Source of the DNA: an uncultured Bacteroides sp.
GTDB taxonomy: Bacteria > Bacteroidota > Bacteroidia > Bacteroidales > Bacteroidaceae
Reading direction: 5' to 3'
Length of the DNA stretch: 9,869 nt
Assembly: GCA_958477465.1 (NCBI GenBank)
Contig: CAUEFX010000095.1
Span: 1-9,869, forward strand
Shown: positions 1 through 6,424 of the stretch, in pieces
How positions within the stretch are numbered: position 1 is the first letter of the stretch
Layout of the letters: each line of letters starts with the position of its first letter
The notes under the pieces: model-generated
What the model was told of the DNA's origin: nothing
Databases searched by the model: none
Seen by the model: only the letters and a program-made list of their open reading frames with translations
Position numbers and translations under genes: made by a program

Positions 1-141
1 CTAACGGTTTGGTAACTGAAATAACTCAATATCCTGCTCGGCTTTGCTTTGCAGACAATTGGCAGAATTATGAAATATTGCTCATTCTCAACCACTTACA
101 GTTCATTTCTCTCAAATTCACTTTCCGTTGCTTTTGCTTAA

Positions 142-324
142 ATTGTGCATGTCTCAAGACACACGAATGCCACCTTATTAATATATAATGGGGTGAACAT
201 TACTACCGTACAAAAACTATTGGGGCATAAGAGCGTAAAAACAACACAGGTATACACGAATGTCATGGATATGACCATTGTCAGAGATTTGGAAAAAGTC
301 AAGAGCGGTAAACACTCCATGTAA
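142..324 (+). pseudogene. Tyrosine recombinase (integrase), C-terminal remnant
   Basis: The frame running into the TAA at 322-324 encodes about 60 residues matching the C-terminal end of the catalytic domain of Bacteroidales tyrosine recombinases. It reads HVSRHTNATLLI, then GVNITTVQKLLGH, then KTTQVYTNVMD. The visible catalytic positions are the HxxR pair (His at 148-150, Arg at 157-159), the second His in LGH (226-228) and the nucleophilic Tyr (253-255). The family is usually about 300 to 420 residues, so the DNA-binding domains and the first catalytic Arg are missing. An in-frame TAA at 139-141 closes the frame upstream, and I see no integrase-like coding in another frame of positions 1-140. 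There is no start codon of its own in a sensible place. I read it as a decayed remnant of a mobile element or of a local DNA invertase; it cannot be active alone. Confidence 0.85.
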
Positions 325-450
325 CGATTTCAGACAAAGTCTTAATCTGAGTAAGAAGCCGTTTTTTGGATACTTTACAAGCGAAAATATGTGACAATTA
401 AATAGTGAGTTATCTACCTGATTATTAGTCTGTTATACAATGTACTATTT

Positions 451-529
451 TTCTCGTAGAGAAAGGGAGTGTTCCTCGTAGAGAAACATATCGTTCCTCT
501 ACGAGAAACGACCCGATTCTCGTAGAGAA
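451..529. repeat. Four 13-bp palindromes phased at exactly 22 bp
   Basis: Copies of TTCTCGTAGAGAA (arms TTCTC/GAGAA around a 3-bp centre) start at 451, 473, 495 and 517, giving three identical 22-bp intervals with 9-bp spacers of unrelated sequence. Copies 1 and 4 are perfect. Copies 2 and 3 share one arm change (TCCTC). Copy 3 has the centre TAC instead of GTA, its exact reverse complement. The regular spacing near two DNA turns puts all copies on about the same helix face, as expected for cooperative binding of a dimeric protein or for recombinase arm sites. The function is unknown. The array is 127 bp downstream of the recombinase remnant's stop codon. Confidence 0.8.
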
Positions 530-645
530 AAAATGGGTTGGTTACAAGATATGACATTGACTCCGGTTGCATTAAAAAGAAAAAGCGGTCTTCGGGTTGC
601 AAAATGTACTGATGTTTGTACAAATACAATAAAGTGCCACCTTTT

Positions 646-669
646 TCCGGTATCACCGGAGCGTTTTTT
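646..669 (+). terminator. Orphan intrinsic-terminator-like hairpin
   Basis: A perfect 6-bp stem TCCGGT-ATC-ACCGGA (646-660) is followed by GCG and six T residues (664-669). The layout is that of a rho-independent terminator acting rightward, although the three bases between stem and T-run weaken it. There is no gene immediately upstream on the plus strand: the nearest is the recombinase remnant ending at 324. It may end an unrecognised small RNA or be left over from a lost gene. Read leftward there is no T-run after the stem. Confidence 0.45.
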
Positions 670-839
670 ATTCTCAAATAGTTTTTTTATCGGCAGATAG
701 TTTGACTTGAACAATATCGGATACAACCACCATATTCTTACAAGACCTTGGAGTATTGATCCGATATAATGGCTCTACAAGTCATTGCAGCCCATTTATC
801 AACTACTATAATAATTGTTGACTTTGTGATGTATCGATA

Positions 840-861
840 ACCGGCCGGTAGCAAACCGGTA
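840..861. repeat. GC-rich palindrome plus partial repeat
   Basis: ACCGGCCGGT (840-849) is a perfect 10-bp palindrome, and ACCGGT follows at 855-860, so CCGGTA occurs twice 11 bp apart. It stands out as a GC-rich island in AT-rich surroundings. It could be a regulator binding site or a hairpin (ACCGG at 840-844 pairing with CCGGT at 856-860). No role can be assigned. Confidence 0.4.
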
Positions 862-1081
862 CTTCCGTATGTAATATATATGTATGATTAGTGATTGATT
901 TTAAGATAATTATATTTTCTTTCGGGCGAAAGGAAGGTAAACGAATTGTGTGATAATATTTGTATAGTCCATCTATAATATATTGATTCCTAACGAAATA
1001 ATATTAGGACTAATAATCTTGGAAAAGTACTGATGAAATTTTATAAATATCTAATAATGAGTAGATTAAAATAAGATTAGT

Positions 1082-1100
1082 TCTGCAAAGACTTTGCAGA
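1082..1100. repeat. Perfect 19-bp palindrome at the SusC truncation edge
   Basis: TCTGCAAAG and CTTTGCAGA form perfect 9-bp arms around a single central A at 1091. The palindrome lies in frame within the codons for Ser-Ala-Lys-Thr-Leu-Gln, the end of the N-terminal domain found in SusC proteins, and it sits exactly where recognisable SusC coding sequence starts after unrelated AT-rich DNA. This position suggests a recombination junction: a site inside the coding region would let a promoterless cassette be joined in frame to a signal-peptide-bearing 5' part. No second full copy is present in this window; only the half CTTTGCAGA recurs, at 47-55. Confidence 0.6.
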
Positions 1101-3868
1101 TTTCGTTTATTGGTATGCAGGCACAGGAGGTGGATATCAAACCATCGGTGAAGGTTACATTAAAGTCTGATTCGCAGGCGATTGACGAGATTGTAATTGT
1201 CGGGTATGGTACAGGCAAAAAACTCGGTGCCGTAGTTGGATCGGCAACAACGGTATCCGCAAAAAAGTTAGAAGCCAAGCCGACAATGAATGCAGCAGAC
1301 GCTCTTCAAGGACAGGTTGCCGGTATGCAGGTTTTCTCATCTTCCGGTGAGCCATCGTCTAAATCAACTATGCGTGTACGCGGTGTATCGTCATTAAGTG
1401 CAGGCACTGCACCTCTTTACATATTGGACGGTGCTCCTGTGTCAAATGATGTATTTACCTCCATAAACTCCAATGACATAGAGTCCATAACCATACTTAA
1501 AGACGCTTCTTCGACATCTATCTATGGAGCACGTGCCGCCAATGGCGTTATCTTTATTACTACCAAAAGGGGCAAGACAAACGAAAAAGCCAGTGTCACG
1601 ATCCGCGGCCAGTATGGCATTTCACAACTTCCTAACTTCAACGAAGACATGATGAATGCAAACGAGTTCTTGCAATTCAGCGAGATGTATAATCCTAATT
1701 TAGCCAATGACCAAAGTTATCAGACTCGTAAAGCACTTATCCAAAAGTATGGACTGAATATGGATTGGAAAGATTATATTCTGAAGGATAATGTACCGGT
1801 TTATTCATTAGATGCCAATATCTCAGGTGCTGTCGGTTCTACAAATTACTATATCAGCGCCGGGCATTTTGATCAAGAAGGTATGGCACCTAATTCCAAC
1901 ATGACAAGAGAAAACTTCCGAATGAATCTGAACTCCAAAATAAATGATTGGATAAGCATAGGTGCCAATGCGGCGGTTTCCTACCATGATTACAGTACTA
2001 CAAGTGCGGCTTCAAACTCTAACGGAGAGGTTTTGTTGGGTTCTCCGTTTGTGCTGGCACAATTCGGTCGTCCGGACGAATTCCCTTATGCAATTATAGA
2101 AAATGCGGACGGAACCTGGAGTCAGGGAGAACGGTACAACGCATTTCCCCTGTCGGGTATTCATAATCCTTGGGTGCAATTTGACAATAGCAATGTTAAG
2201 AGAGAACAGATTGTAGGCAACTTAAATACCTTCGTTCAGCTTAACCCGTTGCCGGGTTTAACGATCCGTGCCGCCCAGGCTTTCGAAGGGTATGTATATA
2301 AAGGACGTAGTGTAGAGGATCCCCATGATTTTCTGAATAAAGAAAACGGTAGCGTAAGCGAGGCATTCCAAAGAGGAGGCTCCTGGACTTTCACCAATAC
2401 AGTGGAATATAAGAAAAATTTTAAAGTAGATCACTCCATGACGTTGCTTGCCGGTCAGGAAGCCATCACCTATAGTGCTGATAACTTTTCAGTCGCAGGT
2501 AGCGGCATTACCGACTCACGCTTAACTCAGGTATCCAACATCTTGACTTCTACTCTATCCGCTGCAGGAGCCAAAGAAGAATATGTCTACAACTCATACT
2601 TCGCACGTGGTGAATACAATTATAAAGAAAGATACTACATCGACGCTTCTATCCGTACAGATGGCTCTTCCAAATTCAGTAAGAACCATCGGTATGCCAC
2701 GTTCTACTCCGTAGGTGCAATGTACAATATTACCAATGAAGAATTCATGAGTGATATAGACTGGATCAACGATTTGCGCGTAAAATTCAGTTATGGTACT
2801 ACCGGTAATTCATCTCTACCAAGCTATTATCTGTCTTTGGGTACCATTGCAGGAGGTAGCAAATATAATTATGGTGGAAACTCAGGCTGGGTTATCGGCA
2901 ATGTAGGGAATCAGGACTTGAGCTGGGAAACTGTCAAGAATCTGAACATCGGTTTGTCTACGACACTGTTTGACAGGCTGGATTTGAGCATTGAATATTA
3001 TCAGAAAAAAACCGTTGACATGCTGATGAAAGTTCCTTATTCTTATACTACCGCACATGCATCCGGCTGGGGAAATGTAGGAAGTATGATGAATAAAGGT
3101 ATTGACATAGAAGCAAGCGTGAAAATCTTGGATACGAATGACTTTTCATGGGATGTATACGCAAACCTGAACTATAATAAAGCGGAGATTTTAAGTCTTT
3201 TCAATGGCTTGGATGAGTATGTGATACCGAATACGGGATTGAAGTATAAAGTTGGACACGATCCTTATGAGTATTACACCGTACTTTGGGCAGGAGTGGA
3301 TCCTCGTGACGGCGCAGCCATGTGGTATGATTTGAATGGCAATAAGACAAAAACATTCAGTGAGTCGAACAGTCAGTTTTCGGGACTCAACCAGATAGCA
3401 CCTTGCAGTGGAGGATTCGGTACCAATTTCACGTGGAAAGGTTTATCGGTAGTTGCCGACTTCTCATGGATCGGAGAAAGATATATTTTGCGCAATGAAC
3501 GTTTCTTCACAGAGAATCCGGCTAACGGTTCTACGATCAATCTGTCAAAAGAGATGTTGACAATGTGGCAGAAACCCGGAGATATAACCAACGTCCCGCG
3601 CAAAGGAATTGAGCCTCAGTTTGATAGCAAGTATTATGAGAATGCGGCTTTTGTACGGTTGAAGAATCTTACCATATCATATACATTACCCAAAAGTATC
3701 ATGAAAAAGACCAAAATCATGGAAAGTCTAAGGGTTTTCGCAACCGGACGTAATCTGTTGACCTTCACTAAATTTGAAGGAATCGATCCGGAAGTCGATA
3801 GCAATATTGCTCTGGCAAACTACCCGAATCCGCGGCAATATACTTTTGGTCTGGAAATCAAGTTTTAA
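1094..3868 (+). CDS. SusC/RagA-type TonB-dependent transporter, 5'-truncated (possible silent cassette)
   Basis: This is an outer-membrane TonB-dependent transporter of the SusC/RagA family, which imports oligosaccharides or peptides captured by a SusD partner. From the TTG at 1094 (924 residues), the TonB box DEIVIVGYG lies at about residues 31-39. The plug follows (about 40-160, with LQGQVAGMQV, RVRGVSS, APLYILDGAPV and SIYGARAANGVIFITTKRG), and then a long beta-barrel ending in the typical terminal Phe (FGLEIKF). Full-length relatives have about 1000 or more residues. The signal peptide and nearly all of the carboxypeptidase-regulatory-like domain are absent. Homology begins at SAKTLQISFIGMQ, encoded from about 1079, and an in-frame TAA at 1067 blocks any extension. 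TTG is simply the first possible start and is probably an internal Leu codon; ATG at 1115 is another. As it stands the product could not be exported. Only 22 bp separate it from susD. It is either a silent cassette of an inversion system or a 5'-deleted pseudogene; the undamaged frame favours the former. Confidence 0.93.
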   Translation: MQISFIGMQAQEVDIKPSVKVTLKSDSQAIDEIVIVGYGTGKKLGAVVGSATTVSAKKLEAKPTMNAADALQGQVAGMQVFSSSGEPSSKSTMRVRGVSSLSAGTAPLYILDGAPVSNDVFTSINSNDIESITILKDASSTSIYGARAANGVIFITTKRGKTNEKASVTIRGQYGISQLPNFNEDMMNANEFLQFSEMYNPNLANDQSYQTRKALIQKYGLNMDWKDYILKDNVPVYSLDANISGAVGSTNYYISAGHFDQEGMAPNSNMTRENFRMNLNSKINDWISIGANAAVSYHDYSTTSAASNSNGEVLLGSPFVLAQFGRPDEFPYAIIENADGTWSQGERYNAFPLSGIHNPWVQFDNSNVKREQIVGNLNTFVQLNPLPGLTIRAAQAFEGYVYKGRSVEDPHDFLNKENGSVSEAFQRGGSWTFTNTVEYKKNFKVDHSMTLLAGQEAITYSADNFSVAGSGITDSRLTQVSNILTSTLSAAGAKEEYVYNSYFARGEYNYKERYYIDASIRTDGSSKFSKNHRYATFYSVGAMYNITNEEFMSDIDWINDLRVKFSYGTTGNSSLPSYYLSLGTIAGGSKYNYGGNSGWVIGNVGNQDLSWETVKNLNIGLSTTLFDRLDLSIEYYQKKTVDMLMKVPYSYTTAHASGWGNVGSMMNKGIDIEASVKILDTNDFSWDVYANLNYNKAEILSLFNGLDEYVIPNTGLKYKVGHDPYEYYTVLWAGVDPRDGAAMWYDLNGNKTKTFSESNSQFSGLNQIAPCSGGFGTNFTWKGLSVVADFSWIGERYILRNERFFTENPANGSTINLSKEMLTMWQKPGDITNVPRKGIEPQFDSKYYENAAFVRLKNLTISYTLPKSIMKKTKIMESLRVFATGRNLLTFTKFEGIDPEVDSNIALANYPNPRQYTFGLEIKF

Positions 3869-3890
3869 TTAAAAACAGCAAAGAACAAAT

Positions 3891-5381
3891 ATGAAAACAT
3901 TAAAATCAATCATAACCGCAGTGACCCTTGTGCTGGCATTGGTATCATGTGACATGGATAAATATCCATACAATGCGATTCCGCTGGACAAGGCCGTCCA
4001 ATCGCTGAAAGATTGCGAAAACTTACGCAATGGCTTGTATCGCGACTTACGAATCGTTTCTTCCGGAGGAAATCTGATCGCCTCGGAAATCCAGTGCGAT
4101 CTTTTTAACCCGCTGATTGATTATGGAAATGATTACGGTCCTATTTATCGTTGGTCTGCACAGGCTCAGGAGGAAACTTTTGAAACGGCATGGTCCAATG
4201 GCTATATCATAATAGGACAGTGTAATTTATTGATTAACGGTTTGTTGGACTTGGAGCAGGCCGGAGTATTTTCAGAAGAAGAAAAGCTCGCCGCCAAGAA
4301 TATTTTGGGAGAAACTTATCTAATGAGAGCGATCGCCTATGCTATTTTAGCAGACAAATTCTGTGTGGCCTATAACCCGGAAACTGCAGCTGACGAGTAT
4401 GGCGTTCCAATTGTAACTACATACAATCCGACGGATGATAACTCCAAATACCCTTCCCGTTCTTCATTGAAAGATACCTATTCTTTGATTAAAGATGATA
4501 TCCGGAATGCCGAAAATAATATAACTGCCGAGGGAACACAGTCGTCTATTTACTTGACGAAAGATGCCTTGAAAGCCTTTAAAGCACGAATAGCCTTGTG
4601 GATGCACGAGTGGGATACGGCGATCAGCAATGCGGAAGATATCATAAAATCAGAAAAATATCCATTAATCACTGACGAGGATGAGTTTGTCGACATGTGG
4701 CTCAATGATAACAGCACCGAAGTCATTTGCCAACTATATAGTTCCCAACAGGAATTAGCTCCTGCGATGGGTGGATTTCTGGACGAGAAGAATGATCGTC
4801 CCACCTTTGTGCCCACGCAATCTGTCATAAAGTTGCTTATGGAAAGGAATGCGGATATTCGCACAAATGCTTATTTCGGAGTATACAATGTAAATACCTC
4901 TGTAGGCAGTGGACAGATAATCATGATGCACAAGTTTCCCGGTAATCCGGAAATGTACACAGGAGACAACAACTATGTCAACAAACCAAAGATTTTCCGT
5001 ATAGCCGAATTGTATCTGATTGCCGCAGAGGCATATTACAGTAAAGGTGGCAAGGACCAAGAGGCTTACGACATCCTGTTTAAACTGATGTCTGCCCGCG
5101 ATGAGACACTGACCTCATCACCGGTTACAGGTTTATCGTTGCGTACATTGATCCGCAATGAACGTATCCGTGAATTATTGGGTGAGGGTTTCCGTCTGAA
5201 TGACTTAAAACGCTATGGAGAAGGATTTACACGCGGAGATGCACAGATTCCGGCAGCTACCTATCCGCTGGCGATCGACTTGCAAGTGGAGCCTACCGAC
5301 TTCCGTTTTGTTTGGGCTATTCCTAAGACCGAATTGGATACCAATCCGCAATTGAGACCTCAGCAGAATCCAGGCTATTAA
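3891..5381 (+). CDS. SusD/RagB family outer-membrane lipoprotein
   Basis: This is the cell-surface ligand-binding lipoprotein that caps its SusC partner and feeds substrate to it. The 496-residue length is normal for the family. The N-terminus is a lipoprotein signal peptide with lipobox LVSC, so Cys20 is lipidated; CDMDKY follows, with acidic residues after the Cys as in Bacteroides surface-exported lipoproteins. The central helices (about residues 80-260, including AWSNGYIIIGQCNLLINGL and LGETYLMRAIAYAILADKF) correspond to the TPR-like scaffold of RagB/SusD proteins. The C-terminal part contains the conserved LIRNERIRELLGEGFRLNDL and ends with FVWAIPKTELDTNP and QNPGY, the usual SusD ending. 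The gene is intact and starts 22 bp after the susC stop, so the two are almost certainly co-transcribed. The ligand cannot be predicted from sequence; because the susC 5' end is missing here, expression may depend on rearrangement or on readthrough. Confidence 0.95.
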   Translation: MKTLKSIITAVTLVLALVSCDMDKYPYNAIPLDKAVQSLKDCENLRNGLYRDLRIVSSGGNLIASEIQCDLFNPLIDYGNDYGPIYRWSAQAQEETFETAWSNGYIIIGQCNLLINGLLDLEQAGVFSEEEKLAAKNILGETYLMRAIAYAILADKFCVAYNPETAADEYGVPIVTTYNPTDDNSKYPSRSSLKDTYSLIKDDIRNAENNITAEGTQSSIYLTKDALKAFKARIALWMHEWDTAISNAEDIIKSEKYPLITDEDEFVDMWLNDNSTEVICQLYSSQQELAPAMGGFLDEKNDRPTFVPTQSVIKLLMERNADIRTNAYFGVYNVNTSVGSGQIIMMHKFPGNPEMYTGDNNYVNKPKIFRIAELYLIAAEAYYSKGGKDQEAYDILFKLMSARDETLTSSPVTGLSLRTLIRNERIRELLGEGFRLNDLKRYGEGFTRGDAQIPAATYPLAIDLQVEPTDFRFVWAIPKTELDTNPQLRPQQNPGY

Positions 5382-5407
5382 TTGTCGAACTTAAAATTTA
5401 TTGAACA

Positions 5408-6274
5408 ATGAAATATATTAAAATATTAGCGATGTTGCTTTTGCCGTTCATTACCATGGCTTGTGATGAAGACGAAAGTTACAATAGTGGAGCGGCAACT
5501 GTAGAATTCAGCAAAGCCGAGGTGACATTCAAGGAACTGACGACTGCATATAACTTTCCAATAGTGGTGACAGGAGAACATACCGGACTCATCAAAGTAT
5601 CCGTTGCGCTGAAAGATGTTCAGGGAGACTTTGAAGATGACAAAAATATCATCATGACACAACACGACTTGCTGATACCGGCAGGTACGGAAACGGTAAA
5701 CGTTGAAACGGTGTTGTCTTTGGCCAACGATGAGATCACTCCCAATCGGCATTTCTCTCTGGAAATCGTGAAAGTGGACGGTGCCACTATAGGAGAAAAC
5801 GCAGTCTGCAAAGTAAATATTGAAGAAAGCAATCCTCTGGAAGGCATGTATTCACTGACCGGATATGGACTGTTGCAGAGTTCGGCCGGTGTAGAACAAA
5901 TCGATTGTCTACTGACGATGGTTGAGGGCAGTACCAACCAGATGTATCTTGATTTTGGATATGGCAACTTGGCTATGGTTGATCTGGAAGAGGTGGTTGC
6001 CGGTAAAAAGTATAAACTGTCAATCGCTGCCAATCAACAGCTCGGCATCCATTCATCATACGGTACAATTGTATTGATACACATGATACCGGTGGACCGG
6101 AGGTGGACTTTGGTTACAGCTCCCATCACAGGTACTTTCGAAAATAGAGTCGTGACTTTTGAGGGTGAGCATGCATTAGGGATATATTTACCGGAAGCCG
6201 GTGGATATTTTAGCCTTGTAGGCTCTTATTCGGATGGAGACCAGCCTGTGCCCCTTATGATGATAAAACAATAA
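5408..6274 (+). CDS. Two-domain surface lipoprotein with Calx-beta-like N-terminal domain
   Basis: This is a 288-residue predicted lipoprotein. The signal peptide is hydrophobic and ends in TMAC, with Cys19 as the lipidation site, followed by the very acidic DEDE that resembles the Bacteroides lipoprotein export signal. Residues about 30-140 look like a beta-sandwich of the Calx-beta/DUF4843 type found in lipoproteins next to SusCD pairs (VEFSKAEVTFKEL, then an IPAGTETVNVE strand and a RHFSLEIVKVDGATIG segment). Residues about 144-288 form a second, beta-rich domain I do not recognise, beginning LEGMYSLTGYG. It starts 26 bp after susD and is the last gene before the terminator pair, so it probably works as an accessory surface binding protein of the same transporter. 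The domain naming is a resemblance judged by eye. No catalytic motif is visible. Confidence 0.8.
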   Translation: MKYIKILAMLLLPFITMACDEDESYNSGAATVEFSKAEVTFKELTTAYNFPIVVTGEHTGLIKVSVALKDVQGDFEDDKNIIMTQHDLLIPAGTETVNVETVLSLANDEITPNRHFSLEIVKVDGATIGENAVCKVNIEESNPLEGMYSLTGYGLLQSSAGVEQIDCLLTMVEGSTNQMYLDFGYGNLAMVDLEEVVAGKKYKLSIAANQQLGIHSSYGTIVLIHMIPVDRRWTLVTAPITGTFENRVVTFEGEHALGIYLPEAGGYFSLVGSYSDGDQPVPLMMIKQ

Positions 6275-6297
6275 TCAGACACCTATTGTTATATCTG

Positions 6298-6353
6298 AGA
6301 GTCTGTTTAAATTCGGTTCAGAATTCTTTTTGAAGAGAATTTAAACAGACTCT
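6298..6353. repeat. Long inverted repeat, 17-bp perfect arms
   Basis: AGAGTCTGTTTAAATTC (6298-6314) is repeated as its perfect reverse complement at 6337-6353, around a 22-bp loop that itself contains TTCA/TGAA. It lies 24 bp after the lipoprotein stop and directly abuts the next terminator stem. There is no T-run after it on either strand, so it is not a classical terminator by itself. It may stabilise the 3' end of the susCD transcript, strengthen the tandem terminator, or be a small mobile repeat. I see no target-site duplication at its borders. Confidence 0.8.
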
Positions 6354-6388
6354 AAAAGGTCGTTTCATTCGATTGGGATGACCTTTTT
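6354..6388 (+). terminator. Intrinsic terminator of the susC-susD-lipoprotein unit
   Basis: The stem begins AAAAGGTCGTTTCA, the loop is TTCGAT (6368-6373), and the return arm TGGGATGACCTTTT pairs over 14 positions, three of them G-U wobbles. Five T residues (6384-6388) form the end of the arm and the U-tract, and TTTTTG follows at 6392-6397. It is a strong rho-independent terminator reading rightward. It separates the transport genes from the protease gene, which therefore probably has its own promoter or depends on partial readthrough. Confidence 0.85.
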
Positions 6389-6424
6389 ATGTTTTTGTAA
6401 TCTCCTAACTAATGACAGATACCT

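Larger units (their letters stand above)
325..1078. other. Gene-less AT-rich region with repeats and palindromes
   Basis: No reading frame here resembles a protein. Two leftward frames cover the repeat array (499-726 and 414-677), but they have atypical composition and simply read through the palindromes. The region holds the 22-bp-spaced palindrome array (451-529), an orphan terminator-like hairpin (646-669), a GC-rich palindrome ACCGGCCGGT (840-849) with a second ACCGGT at 855-860, a small hairpin CTTTCG-GG-CGAAAG (919-932), and overlapping AT-rich palindromes at 989-1015 (CCTAA/TTAGG and TATTAG-GA-CTAATA). I found no exact TAnnTTTG -7 box pointing toward the SusC gene; the nearest approach is TAATATTTG around 953-961, which has one base too many between the two halves. 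The right edge, at about 1079, is where SusC coding homology begins abruptly. Confidence 0.6.

Noticed and set aside
47..55. CTTTGCAGA, identical to one arm of the 1082-1100 palindrome
   Set aside because: Only 9 bp match, with no inverted partner or flank similarity, so chance in a 10-kb window is plausible.
1..141. Possible upstream part of the recombinase in a shifted frame
   Set aside because: No frame gives integrase-like residues, and the true frame has a stop at 139; a leftward frame ending at 3 is too short to interpret.
451..529. CRISPR-like array
   Set aside because: The repeats are only 13 bp with 9-bp spacers, one copy is centre-inverted, and no cas gene is present; this does not fit any CRISPR.
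414..726. Two leftward reading frames (87 and 75 residues) across the repeat array
   Set aside because: They overlap each other in different frames, read through palindromes and the hairpin, and resemble no family I recognise; non-coding is more likely.
940..975. Promoter for the SusC gene at TAATATTTG
   Set aside because: Spacing within the -7 motif is off by one, no -33 element is visible, and the downstream gene has no signal peptide to express.
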